64,000 nucleotides of DNA from Zymoseptoria tritici IPO323 (GCF_000219625.1 NC_018208.1:372001-436000); one strand, 5' to 3'. Positions 43,540 to 55,430 are shown, counted from the stretch's first letter. Notes: a model not told the origin generated them from the sequence alone. Made by a program: numbers and translations.

Positions 43540-45018
43540 ATGCTGGACGGCGACTCCTCCCGTCTGGCTCATGCCTGGCAGAACATTGCTCCAATTTTAC
43601 TGAGCATCGTCTTCCTCCCACTCAATGCTTCCATCCTCCTCCTCAGCTATGCTCTTCGATCACTTAGCCAGCTCCTCTTCAACACCCGCAATGCCTCCTC
43701 CTCTCCATCAAAACCACGCACCATCCTGGTCACGGGCGTAGGAATGACCAAGGGCCTCGTCCTCGCCCGTCTATTCCACCTCTCCGGCCATCGCGTGATC
43801 GGAGCCGACTTCGAACCCAATGGAGCTCTTGTCCCGGGACGAGTCTCGGTCGCAATCTCCAAGTTCTACCGCCTGCAGAAGCCGAAACCCACACCCAACG
43901 GCTCAGCACCGTACATCCAAGGTCTCCTCGATGTCATCACCAAAGAGAAGGTTGACCTCTGGGTGAGCTGTTCGGGAGTTGCTTCAGCAGTCGAGGATGG
44001 TGAAGCCAAAGAAATCGTCGAAAGTCGAACATCCTGCAAAGCGATCCAGTTTGATGTCCGCACAACCCAGACTCTACATGAGAAGAACTCATTCATCGAA
44101 TACACCGAATCCATTGGCTTGACTGTGCCGGAGACCCACAGCATCACCAGTCGAGATGCAGTCGCTGCCATCTTCGACAAAGCTCCGGTGGGCAGGAAAT
44201 ACATCCTCAAACCCATCGGCATGGACGACTCCGCGCGAGCAGACATGACTCTGTTGCCCAAGTCGTCAGAGAAGGAGACCTCAGCACACATCTCCAGACT
44301 ACGAATCTCCGAGAAGAACCCCTGGATCGTGCAACAATTCGTCCGCGGCGAGGAATTCTGCACACACGCTCTGATCATCAAAGGCAAAGTCAAGGCATTC
44401 GTCGCTTGTCCTTCTGCTGAACTGCTCATGCACTACGTCGCCCTTCCAACCAACTCAGCTCTCAGTCAAGCGATGCAGCTCTTCACGGAAAAGTTCGCCG
44501 CGAGTTGGGAGTCGGACTTCACGGGCCACTGCTCGTTCGACTTTCTGGTTGAGGATGCCACACCAAATGATCCGAAGAACATCGTGCTCTACCCAATCGA
44601 GTGCAATCCTCGAGCGCACACCGCTGTAGCGCTCTTTAACCACACGCCCGAACTCGCAGATCGATACCTCGAAGCTTTGTCCTCTTCCTCCTCCAGTACC
44701 ACGAAGTCCGACCACATCACATATCCAACTTCGCCGAGGACATACTACTGGGCCGCGCACGACCTTGTAACCCTCGCTCTCCTCCCCGCCCTCTCACTTC
44801 TTCGCGGCCAGTCCTCGCTCCAAGACCTCACGCAAAATCTTGCTTCCTTAGCAACCCAGCTTCTGACGTGGAAAGACGGCACTTATGAACTCTGGGATCC
44901 TCTCCCCTGGTTCTTCCTCTACCACGTCTACTGGCCAATGACATTTTGGAAATGTTTGGTGGGAGGGAAGAAGTGGAGTAGAGTGAATGTCAGTACATTG
45001 AAGATGTTTGAGTGTTGA
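43540..45018 (+). CDS. ATP-grasp ligase, MysC-like
   Basis: MysC couples 4-deoxygadusol to an amino acid with ATP to make a mycosporine. The single exon encodes 492 residues. Residues 12-50 include a hydrophobic segment (APILLSIVFLPLNASILLLS), suggesting a membrane anchor, as in cyanobacterial homologues. A Rossmann-like start, TILVTGVGMTKGLVLARLFH, is followed by the ATP-grasp core: Lys in GRKYILKPIGMDD, WIVQQFVRGEEFCTHALIIK, and the metal-binding IECNPRAHTAVAL. The C-terminus carries a second amphipathic segment. Pairing with a DDGS-type cyclase is the strongest functional evidence. The amino acid acceptor cannot be read from sequence. Confidence 0.93.
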   Translation: MLDGDSSRLAHAWQNIAPILLSIVFLPLNASILLLSYALRSLSQLLFNTRNASSSPSKPRTILVTGVGMTKGLVLARLFHLSGHRVIGADFEPNGALVPGRVSVAISKFYRLQKPKPTPNGSAPYIQGLLDVITKEKVDLWVSCSGVASAVEDGEAKEIVESRTSCKAIQFDVRTTQTLHEKNSFIEYTESIGLTVPETHSITSRDAVAAIFDKAPVGRKYILKPIGMDDSARADMTLLPKSSEKETSAHISRLRISEKNPWIVQQFVRGEEFCTHALIIKGKVKAFVACPSAELLMHYVALPTNSALSQAMQLFTEKFAASWESDFTGHCSFDFLVEDATPNDPKNIVLYPIECNPRAHTAVALFNHTPELADRYLEALSSSSSSTTKSDHITYPTSPRTYYWAAHDLVTLALLPALSLLRGQSSLQDLTQNLASLATQLLTWKDGTYELWDPLPWFFLYHVYWPMTFWKCLVGGKKWSRVNVSTLKMFEC

Positions 45019-46280
45019 TGCGGTATACCGAGTGGATGGGAGTAGGGATGAGTGTGAGGAATGGACTCTGACGCTTGGAGAGATGGTCGAAAAAAAGAGA
45101 AGGTCTGTGAGATGTCGCAGAGAAGGAAGCCGACGAAGCCACCATCACGAGCAACGACACACGCTTGCCCGTACAGACTCACCTCATGAGGAGTATCACT
45201 GCTCCGAAGCGGTTCAACCTTGGACGTTTGCTCGGACAAGAGTTGTCGCATTCTTTGACGCTATCTCAAGTCTACGACTTCGTCGACGTTTCGGAAGAGA
45301 AGCACTGTACGATATTAATGTCAAGGAAGGAGAACTCACGACTCTGCAGCGAGGAGTCGTTGTGAGATGGACGCTCAACAGAATCATCTACTTTCATGTC
45401 GTTCGACAGCAGCTCATCACCTGGTTTGTAGAGACATAAGAAGCCCCTTGGGGTTTGCCAGCATACATCGCAAGACCTTTGCACTTCAAAGCTGAAAAGT
45501 GAATTACCAGGACTCAACACACGATTCCAATGAACATCTACGTCTGCATTTTTGAATGCTAGGATTTATCAAGACCGCACGTGCTCCGGATCCGCCCTGC
45601 CGCGCTAAAATCGATGTCCACCTTCCTAATCGGGCCAGCTCTATCTTCGCCTCCACGTTGGCAGCTTGGCAGGGTGAAGCGGACAAGCTTGGCCGTCAAG
45701 GTCTTCTCTCCATACCATGGAAAAACATCCATGTCCGACAATGAGGCTCTTACATGCCCTACAAGGCTGACTCCCAGGTCTCATCACCGTCCCATCTCAC
45801 CTCCTCCCACGCCGTCCCGACGGCATTACATCCGCCAACAAAACACAGTAAACATTTACCCCAGCCTCCAACTCCCGAAAGATCGTCCAGCCAAGACCTT
45901 TGATTCTGGTTCCACTCTCCTTCCAAGCAATACCCAAGACCATCCTAATCCATCTGCTTCTCCAATGATAGGAGGCGTACAGTATCTTCCTGCCTTTCAG
46001 TCCCCACTCGCGGACTACGGAACCATGTCTAGGAGTAGAAGGTGGTATTCTTTCTGGCATCCACCTCTATCGCATGCGAGATGAATAACGGATGGCTTCG
46101 ACATGATTGCGGGAATGCAGGATTCCGGCGGCTCGGAGGCAGTGTGCCGCAGCACAAGATGAGGGGGCGGGGGGTGTTTTGTATAAAGTTGCGGTGCGTT
46201 TGCTGCTTGTTGTCATTTGCGAGTATCCTCCGTCTTCATTTCTCCATTCCAAAGAGTGTTGTTAGAAAAGATTTGCGAAC
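45019..46280. other. 1.3-kb gap, mostly without supported genes
   Basis: Downstream of the ligase. The one frame with some protein-like character lies at 45731-46084 and is listed separately. The last 80 bp before 46281 form the leader of the secreted LVIVD-type gene. Confidence 0.45.
45731..46084 (+). CDS. Doubtful ORF, 117 aa, Ser/Pro/Arg-rich
   Basis: An ATG-initiated frame reads MSDNEALTCPTRLTPRSHH and continues through Pro/Ser-rich sequence to a stop at 46084. Composition is plausible for a disordered protein, and the frame is also open upstream. No family, targeting signal or supporting exon is seen, so this may be chance. Confidence 0.25.
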   Translation: MSDNEALTCPTRLTPRSHHRPISPPPTPSRRHYIRQQNTVNIYPSLQLPKDRPAKTFDSGSTLLPSNTQDHPNPSASPMIGGVQYLPAFQSPLADYGTMSRSRRWYSFWHPPLSHAR

Positions 46281-48033
46281 ATGAAGTTCCTCTCCGTCGC
46301 AGCGACCATGCTGCCTTTCGCTTCGGCGGCCATGTTCACCAAGGAGGAGTATGATTCCGGTGCTGTTATGCAGTTGATGATGGAGGCCAAGGAGGTAATA
46401 TATCGACATGTTCCCAGCCGGGACATGGCGTTACGATGATCAGATGCTGATGTTTTCATTCCAGTCCGCTTGGGCCGCTCACCGTGGCGCCGGCGATTAC
46501 GAGAGAATCGGCAAGAAGATGAAGGGCTTTGGCAAGAAGCGTCCTCACAGCGGCAAGATTCCGTGCAGAGGCGGCAAAGTCGAGGCCGTCAAGGGCGATC
46601 CTTCGCAGACTTATAAGTGCAAGGATATCGTGAGTGTGGTCATGAAAGTCTCGTCGTTTGTTCGGGAGAGCTGACCTGGAGTGTCTTCAGGATATGTACG
46701 ACTTCCAGACCCACGCCGAACTCGGCAGCAATGGAGGCGAAGGCTCCGGGTCCTGGGGCTGGACTCACCGCGGCCGCGACTTCATCGCCATCGGCCAAAC
46801 GGACGGCGCCTCATTCTCCGAGGTCACCAAAGATGGCAAACTGGTCTACCTTGGCCGTCTCCCACCGAACGCCGACCCTGTAATCTGGCGTGAGATCAAG
46901 GTCAATGGCGACTACCTCATTGTTGGATCCGAGGGTGTCGGCCACGGAGTGCAGATCTTCGACATGAAGAAGTTGCTGAACATTGATCCAAGGAGCCCAA
47001 AGACGTTTGCGACGACTGATGTAACGGGACTGTTCATCGATGGGTTGCCCGCTGGTCGAAGCCATAACGTCGTGGTCAACGAGGAACTCAACTACGTCGT
47101 TGCTGTCGGCGCCGCTCCTCGAACGACCGCCTGCAAAGGCGGGTTAATCTTCATCAATGTCGATGATCCGTCCAAGCCATACACAACCGGCTGCTCGCCA
47201 CAAGACGGCTACGTCCACGACGCTCAGTGTATCGTCTACCGCGGCCCCGACAAGAAGTACAACGGTAGAGACATCTGCTACGGCTACAATGAAGTGAGAA
47301 ATCCACCCGACCTCCCTACAAACCCACACACAACACTCCACTAACCTCTCACCTCCCAGGACACCCTCACAATCTACGACGTAACCAACAAAACCGGCCC
47401 CAACGCCGGCTCCATCATCTCCCGCACCCCCTACGTCGGCGCCTCCTACTCCCACCAAGGCTGGGTCCTCGACGCCAACTGGCAAACCCACCTCCTCCTC
47501 GACGACGAGCTCGACGAAGGCTTCATCTCCCCCGCCCGCACAAACCCCGACTCCCCATCCAAAGACGGCTTCCCAGCAACCTACATCTTCGACATCAGCA
47601 ACCTCGAGAAACCCGTCAACACGGGGTATTACAAGTCGAAAGTCCGCTCGGTGGATCACAATCAATTCGTCGTTGATGGACTGGCGTATCAGTCGAATTA
47701 TCAGGCTGGGTTGAGAGTGTTGGATGTTAGTTCGATTCCGGGGACGCCGGATGGGAGTGAGGTTGAGGAGATTGCCTTCTTTGATGTTTATCCTGAGGAT
47801 GATGAGAATGAGGGTGGCGGGATTGCCGATTGGAGTTTTGGGACTTGGAGTCATTATTCGTTTGAGAGTGGGTGGATTGTGATTAATACGGTGAGTCTTG
47901 CTTTGCTGTGATGTTGTGGTTGAGAGACGGATGTGCTGACTTTGGTTCGCAGATCGATCGTGGTGCTTTCGTCGTCAAAATGGCGAAGTTTTCTGGCCGA
48001 GGCAAGGGCAAGAAGCATGGCACGCGGTTCTAG
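46281..48033 (+). CDS. Secreted choice-of-anchor-B / LVIVD-repeat protein
   Basis: Five exons (46281-46394, 46465-46629, 46691-47293, 47360-47890, 47953-48033) join in phase 0 throughout for 497 residues. A signal peptide (MKFLSVAATMLPFASAA) starts the protein. The body has repeated beta-propeller-like segments (WREIKVNGDYLIVGSEGVGH, GLIFINVDDPSKP, ATYIFDISNLEKPVNTG, GLRVLDVSSIPGTP) of the LVIVD kind, with conserved His pairs in SHNVVVNE, YVHDAQCIVY and SHQGWVLD. Fungal relatives are named choice-of-anchor B family proteins; their role is unknown, probably extracellular or cell-wall. The C-terminus is short and basic (GRGKGKKHGTRF), with no GPI signal. Its place next to the oxygenase may be chance. 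Confidence 0.9.
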
Positions 48034-48160
48034 ACGCTGTCGTCGTGGCGAGTTGCATGAAAGACTGTCAGCTCGGCAAATTCAAACACAATTCCTTGTT
48101 ACCTTCTGCTCAAATGACAAGTTACCCAAACCAGCCCATCTCCCATCTCCCATCTCCCAC

Positions 48161-51100
48161 TCACGCATCATAATACAACTTCCACGTACTCGGAAACGGC
48201 GTCCACCCACTCCAATCCTGGTTCATGTACACCCGAAACGCTCCATTCACAACCTTACTCTTCAACTCTCCTGCCGGTCCATTAGCCCTCCTCAAATTCT
48301 TCAACCTCGCAAAAGCCCTCAACTGCACAGCCATAGCGCCCATCACAACATCCCTGCCCAAACACTGATGCCCTCCCCAACCGTGATGAATATACAATTT
48401 ATCGTCACGATCCAATTTGATATGCTCGGGATCAGGGAAGACGGCAGGATCTAAACCGGCGGTGTTGAAGTCGGCGAAGACGGAGCTTCCCGATGGTGGG
48501 TGGAGACTTTTATCACCGTCGTGGATTGTGGCGTTGGTGGAGGCGACTCGGCGGAGGGCTCCGGCGGCGGCTGGGGAAAGGCGGAAGCCTTCGAGGGCGT
48601 ATTTGCGGAGCTTTTCGAGGGACTCGGCGGAGTCGGAGGATGCCAATTCTTGGATTGCAGCCCAGTGGACTTCTTGCTCGGGGGAGAGGTAGAAGTCGAG
48701 GAGGCGGGCAATCTGATTGTCGCAGTCAGTACGCGGGTAGGGTATACGAGTGAACAAGAACATGACTTACACCCTGACTCTGGATCGGAGCAGCAGCCGC
48801 AGCAGTAGGGACAATAGTCCAGATGACCTCGTCAAGCGACATGCCAGCGTCGAAGAGACGCTGCACAAGCTTCGTGCCGTAGTCAGGTAGCGCCACATCA
48901 CCTTTGTCCCGCTTCATGAAGATGGATTCCAGGAACGATAAATTGCCATTCGAGACTTCAGTGCAAGAAGCAGAGACGGCGGTCGCCAGCTTTGTGACCG
49001 CAAGCTTCGCGGCGGCCTTGATCGCAAGCGTCTTCGCGGTATCAATGTCGAGGAAAGTGTACTGGAAAACCGTCGCCATAGCTTCGTACAGTTCTGTAGC
49101 GGTCAACGTACCACCCGAGTTATCCAGCGGGATGCGGAAGATGTGCGCCGTGACGATCGCGTGCGATGGGATAGCGACGTCCCGCACCAGGTCGATCTGG
49201 TAGCGATCACGCAGTTTGATGCTCTTGGACTTGATCAGACTATCCGTGACAGTGCCATAGAAGTCGCGAATCTGAGCCAGGCCATTCGGCACATCGTACA
49301 AGGCATGGAGACATGTCTTCTTCTGCTCCGCGTTCCACGTCTTGTCACCGCTGAGCATCCAGTCGTGCTTGATGAGCTCGTACACGTGCGGACCGGCGGT
49401 GACTTTGAAGTCTTTGGTGTTCTCCAGCACGTCAACGACGCCTTGCCAAGTAGTGACTGGGACTGGCGGCGGGACGAAACGAGGTGCGTCGTAAGTGTAG
49501 TCGTTTTCAATACCTCTGGCTTGGAAGATTGCTCGGTTCTCTGGCGGTATGGTGAGGGGGAACAGAGCGTAGACCGAGTTGCTGCGGTACCAACCCGGGT
49601 AGGCGCGGATAAGCAGCTTGTTGATTGTGGTGCCGAAGCCGACGTTGGGGTCAGATGCGATCTCTGCGAATCCGAAGGAGGTGAGGTTCGCTGGGCTGTT
49701 GTCGATTGTATAGTATCTGGGTCTTGTCAGTCGAGATCAAGTTCCTATGCCAGACTCGAACATACCTATCACCGCGAACTAAGGCCACTGCATCCGAAAG
49801 AATCGCCTTCGCCATTGTCAAGCCGGCACAAAGTCCAGAGCCTGGCACCATTGGAGGCTTGGTATCTTCGCAAACAAGACCAGGGTACAGTTCCACATTG
49901 TCGGGATGCTCATATAGCGCCTGCAACGCCGCCGCGACGTCTGGATCTGGATTGATCTCCAAGAAAGTCTCGTGTGGTTTGAGTTTGAAGAATTTGCGAG
50001 CCTGCTTATCATCAGTACATGAAGCTGGGGCAGGAGAGGGAACGAGTATTTACTTCGTTCAAGCTCGCCGCTCCCCAGTTGCGACCTTGATTGATGCCCA
50101 GGATCTCAATGGCCCGCAAAGCTACGGGCACATTGCGGGCACCGAAAGCGCCTGCGACGTCCTCGGTGGTACGGGCCAGGATATCTACCAGAGCACCGTC
50201 GTCGAAACCGCCGGCAGAATTGCGTTGAAGCCCGCCGAAGGTCCACTTGCTAGGATCGGCATCAAGGCTGTGGCCCCACGCCTTGAAGCCCTCGACGAGC
50301 TCAGCTTGAGTGATGGTCGCGGGATCTTTGCCGGGAAAGATCTTCGCGAAGAAGTCGTTCACCCACTGTTCGTTGGCGTTTGAAACGGTTGCGTGCCATC
50401 TGTGTGAAGACATCTCGTCAGCTGAAAAAGATGGGATGCTCAATGCGAGCGAGTACTGACCTGTATATCAAGTTGAATTCCATGCTCACTTGGTTGCCAA
50501 TACCTCTTGGGATTCCGTCAGCGTCAAATGGATTGAATTCATCCGTACGAGGATCAAGAGTCCACGCAGTGTCTGCCCTGTTCAAGTTGAGAATGACTCG
50601 AACATAGTCACGAAGGATGATGTTGACGTAAAGGCCGCAAGTGATTAGTCGTCCAGTCTGGAAGAGGTCGTTATCTCTCTTCTTCGTCACTGCCTCCTCA
50701 CTCAATCCTCTGGCGGCAGCATAGTCCGTCATACCGTTGAAACGACCGTTCTCGTTGATCTCTGCCAGTTGCTCGACGACGTAGTTGTGGAAGCGACCAA
50801 AAGACACCAACAGAGCGCCAACGCCAGGAGGCTGACCAAGGATACGAGGCTCGGCGAATGTATCCGGCTTGAGTTTGCCGTCCTTGAAGGTGCGGACCTT
50901 ATTCTGCATGTCTTGGTTGTGGCCATACAGTGGACCCAAGTCGAGATAGGACGACGATGCAACTTTGTTTGGATCCAAATCATCCGTGCGCATAACGTCA
51001 TGAATTATGATCGTTGCCAATGATATGGCAATACTGGAGAACTGGGTAGGATGCTCCTTCGCGAGACCTTTGCGTGCGAACAGTGCATCGAAGATGTCTC

Positions 51101-51584
51101 CAGGATCCGGAAGAGCTGCGGGAGGCGATCTTTCTGGAACGACGCTGCGGGCATAGTACGAGCCGGATTTGCCCAGGTCCGGGTAGAGAATGTTGTTGTG
51201 GGAGCCATCGGCCGTACGATACCGCCATTGATCTCCCAGGTATGAGAGCGGAGGATGTTTCAGGTTGTCCCACAGGGTTGCCAGCATGGTGTTGGTGAGC
51301 AAGGCGCCAGTGGGCGAGTCCTTCGGGTATGAGGCGGCCCATTTTATCAGGTTCTCGAGCAGATATCTGGGAGATGTTTAGACCACATGTTGCGAGAACG
51401 ATGACAGCTTGTCTTACTTTCGATCATCGGTGACGCCTTCGGTCAGGAGGGCGCTCACGAAGGACTTGACGACAGTGGCATCTTCTGGGAGTCTTTCCAA
51501 CTGACTCTTGACGTCCTTGATATAGTTATGGACAGTCTGCTTGACCGTGGGGACATCATCGGAATGTCCGTTTGTGAACGACAT
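48161..51584 (-). CDS. Psi-producing oxygenase (fatty acid dioxygenase-P450 fusion)
   Basis: Ppo enzymes oxidise linoleic and oleic acid with a heme dioxygenase domain; the fused P450 isomerises the hydroperoxide to diols. The resulting oxylipins steer sporulation and secondary metabolism. Six exons (51584-51418, 51366-50461, 50399-50054, 50001-49766, 49716-48771, 48712-48161) join in frame for 1050 residues, the usual size. In the dioxygenase half, distal His178 lies in IIIHDVMRTDD, and the catalytic Tyr357 and proximal His360 in FNLIYRWH, split by an intron. In the P450 half, Glu908-x2-Arg911 and the heme Cys984 in GGHQCLG are present, so both domains look active, unlike Ppo members that lost the thiolate Cys. 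Regiospecificity cannot be read reliably. Confidence 0.95.
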
Positions 51585-52892
51585 GGTGGCCAAGTCGAGA
51601 ATTGAGGAAGAATTAGAAGCGGAGCAGTTTTGAAACGGCGGGCGATGAGGATGCTATTAAAGCTCAAGGAGTGCCTACCTTACAATAGCTTCAATGCGCT
51701 CATCCACTCCACTACACGTTAGCGACGTGTAGCTTGGGTGTCAGCTTTGCGTATGGTCAGCCGCCGTAAGCAGCCGCCGGGGCTGAAGCCAGCTGAGTGA
51801 CAGAATCGTAGATGCTCGGCCAGGAAGCTCTGGAAATCAAGGATGAGGCCTGTGATACACCATGTGCTTCCTCGCAAAAGTCGTCCAGAACAGTCTCTAG
51901 TTTGCTCGCGAACATGGATCGAGTGCGGTGCGACAAAGGATTTTCCTCGCTTCTGGGCCGCCAGTCCGCAGAGTTCCAGGTCCTTCACAGGGAGCATCAC
52001 CTGTCCGTCGTCTGAGCATGGTCGAGGATGAGGTCGATAGTAAGCTGAAGTAATGAGACAGAGACCATTGGCCAACGAGATCGCTAATCCATGGAGCGCA
52101 CATGTCAAAATCAGTTTCAGCTCCTGCAAGCGCCGGTGGGATCTGCGGAGACCCGGCATCTCGAGGTGTGAGGTGGAGGCGGAGAGCGTACCGGCCTCGT
52201 ATTCCAGTCGAGCCTATGAAGGCGCAGTCGGCGAGCAAGCCAAGGATCAGCGGGAAAGGCCAGGAATGAGTGGGCTGAAGTCCTGGATCCTGGACCGACC
52301 GACAGCTGCGTCTGACGACAGTCCTATCGTACAAGCAAATCCGCTTGCGAAAAGCGCAGTTCAGACGCGTGAGTATTGTCAATGCATGACGAGAACTTCT
52401 GACGAGGACTTGTGAGTGATGGAGTGACGAAGGGCGTGATGTGTCTGAATTGTAGATGGTGGTGCAGAGTTACAAGGTACGGAAGGCTAAAGGTGCTGCT
52501 AGATGCAAACCTCGTTATGGCCATTGGTCGAAAACAGTCTGCTGGAACAACCATCATCACAAAATGTTGAAATACTTTATCTCGTTCTCCAACTGTCGGC
52601 GATCAAAAATCTGCTCATACATGCAGAGAACGACGCAACTCAATGAAGCGATGGCTTCTGTGACACATGAATGTGAGCTCCGAAAGGAGTGCATTGCATT
52701 AGAAGCTGAATATATGCTAGCTACCGGATCTGCCCTCTCCCAGAATCCTGAAGGTGATAGCTGCGACTGTGATCTTTGCCTGAGTTGGTCCAAGCTGTGG
52801 AATTAACATATCGAAAGGAAGGTGATGTGTCGGTGATATGTGTCGATGACTGCGCTGTATGTACGCGAGGTCGGTGTGCATTCGACCATGGT
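51585..52892. other. Gene-free stretch of 1.3 kb
   Basis: Upstream of the Ppo gene and downstream of the hydrophobin gene, both minus strand. No gene is supported; open frames are short and mutually inconsistent. Confidence 0.45.
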
Positions 52893-53437
52893 CTAGTTGG
52901 ACTTGACCTCCTCGCAGGCGACGCCGGCACCGAGCTGTGATATGCGTCAGAAAGGTCGTCGTGTTATAATCCGGGCTGAGAAAACTTACAGCAGGCAAGA
53001 CGCAGCACTGAGCGGTGGCGCCAGACTGGCCGCAGTACTTGACAAAGTCCTCCCTCGATTCGATGTCGCGAGTGGCTGCGATGCGTATCAGTGATGGTGC
53101 CCCAAGGAGTGCATGGCTGAAGAAGAAACTCACGGGCATTGCAGGGAAGGGAAGCAACCCCGAGCGCGTTGACAGCGCAGCACTGTGGGCTGCTCTGGAG
53201 GGGCGCAGAGCATTGGAATTTGCCTCCGTTGGAACCACCGTTGGAACCACCGTTGGAGGAGCCGCCGTTGGAACCACCGTTGGAGCCACCGTTGTTGGAG
53301 CCGCCAGAGTAGCCGCCGCTACCTCCGTGGCCACCGGCCATGCCACCGGCCATGCCACTGCCACTGCCACCGTAGCTGGGAGCGCCGCCAGGAGCGGCAG
53401 CCGCGAGGGCAGCAAGGGCGAGGATGATGAACTGCAT
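52893..53437 (-). CDS. Class II hydrophobin
   Basis: Hydrophobins are secreted and assemble at air-water interfaces to coat aerial hyphae and spores. Three exons (53437-53134, 53075-52990, 52934-52893) join in frame for 143 residues. A signal peptide of about 15 residues (MQFIILALAALAAAA) is followed by about 60 residues of Gly/Ser/Asn low complexity built from NGGS-like units. The hydrophobin domain then has exactly C-x9-CC-x11-C-x16-C-x8-CC-x10-C, the class II spacing. The intron positions split the domain after the fourth and the seventh Cys. The long Gly/Asn spacer is unusual beside compact class II proteins and may hold the domain away from the wall. Confidence 0.95.
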
Positions 53438-55430
53438 GTTGATGGTTGTTGGTGGTTGGTGGTTGGTAGTTGAAGAGTGGTGTGGAAAAGTGTTTGAGCG
53501 AGTGTTTGAGCGAAGGTGAAGAGACTGTTTGTTGCTGTTGGAGAAGAGGCTGTTGGAGCTGATGATTATTCGATTCCGTGAGCAGAGGAGGACATATTTA
53601 TACCATCTCCTCGACTACCTTTGAGCGCCTTGGTTTGATTCTCCCAGGCACATCACCGCAGCAGAGTCATGCCACCGCAAGACGCCGTGCTCCTGAAATC
53701 CTATCCTGTCACCGCGATCGTGGTATGTGCGCATGCTCGATCCTGGACGAGAGCCACACGAGGTCGACGCATAGAGGATTGAGATTGTGGTCGTTTGTTC
53801 GAAACCAGCATCTTGCTTGTGCATGAGAACCACGACTCATGGGATCAAGCCCATCGATGTGCTGTGAATACCTCGAAGCATGGCTCGAACATATCCGAAC
53901 GCTAGGCCAATGGTGAGACAGGGATTCACCAGCAGCATTAATGCAGTTCCAGATGATAGGACACACGTCAGCGCTGGGAATCGGTGCACGAAGACCGATG
54001 CATTATATATGTCATAGTTGTGCAGTGTTCGATGACATTTAGGGACGGTGAACGCAGTTTCTTCTTGATGCACGAGCTGCATTGTCCGATATACGCTGGC
54101 TTCACTCGGGAGAGGAGGTCTAGTCCCGGCGTCAGTACGCTGGTATCGCTAGGGAATTCTGAGTTCCAGCATCAGCACTCGTTGTTCAACCATGATAGCA
54201 TAAGGGTCAAATTAGTGTTTTCATTCCAAACCTCACGCCAATATCTTGGGCGTGTTTGAACAATGGGATAATCCAAGAATAGCCAGCCCAATATGAGCTC
54301 TGAATCGGGCAAATGCGATGGCCCAGATCCTTGGTCCATAGAACGCCGTGTCTATAGCAAGCCTCCTATCGGCAGATTCGCGCCGGCATCCACCTGCAGC
54401 TGCGAAGTGATTGTCTTCAGGGCTTGTAATGGCGCGGCGGCCAGCGACAAGAAACGGTGCAGCCGCAGATCCTCCGCTTTGGACATCCGTCATGACACGA
54501 CCTGACGATTCCTCAGGCTTGAGCAGTATTCGCATAAGGCGCAGTCGATCTGCGGCCAGCGCACGTTTCCGAATTGCCGGCGATCTGCATGGAGCCTTCG
54601 GCGGATCAATAAATCCCGTTTCATCGGCTTCGCCTACGTCCAGGCGAAATGTTTGCGTTTTGGAATCCGCAAGATGATGCTCATTTCGCCGATGAATACG
54701 AAAAGGCTGACTCGTGCGTGGCACTGTAAGAAACAGCTATATGTGCGCGACTCGAGGAAGCTGGAGTGGTGAAACGAGAAACAGGAAACTTATGGCGAGG
54801 GCAAGGAAAAGAAGTACCGACGCCGGCCCGTGCTGATCGCTTAGTAAGCCGCGACAACCTCACCTCCCGTCCTTCCAAGTTTCTCTTGTATTTACTTCTG
54901 CTCAAGGCACTGGACCTCATGTCTGCGTTGTCACCGCTGTCATCACCATGTCGGACCTCAATTATTGCAAACCTGGAATCTCGTCCCTGTCCCTGTTCCG
55001 AGTCGTGTATCTTGATCGCAACGCCCATGCATTGATGATCATCATCAACCTGACGATGGCAGCTATATGGCCATTCTCAGCATCGCAATCTAGGGCACTT
55101 ATCCGGATTCCGACCATTGATCCTGCTACGGACGTGAAACGAGATCATGTCAATGACGTTCGCCCAGGCCGACTCAGAGGTTCCAGGATGACACCCGAGG
55201 GGTCCAAAGTTCAAACGTCGGTTCCTCTCGCTTGATGAAGCACAAATTACACGAACTGCACTCTATTCACTGACCGCCTTCTGATTCTATGCAGTCATGC
55301 AGCCGTCACGCCAGGGCAGAACCTTGGAAGCCACATTTCTTCATTTACAGTTGCAAGTTACATCCAGGTCGACTCATGCCGAACCACGCATAACCCGGCA
55401 ATGTACCTGCATTCACTTACTCGCCTTGCA
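53438..55430. other. Gene-free stretch of 2 kb
   Basis: The upstream part is the hydrophobin promoter, with short GTTTGAGCGA and TTGGTGG repeats near 53.45-53.52 kb. One minus-strand frame of 163 codons (54233-54724) is open but lacks family signs. Nothing else is supported. Confidence 0.4.

Noticed and set aside
49143..49955. Plus-strand frame of 270 codons across the Ppo gene
   Set aside because: It is antisense to exons 4 and 5 of the oxygenase, which are firmly assigned by motifs.
54233..54724. Minus-strand frame of 163 codons
   Set aside because: Arg/Ala/Ser-rich, with no clear conserved start, exon partner or motif; compatible with chance in GC-rich DNA.
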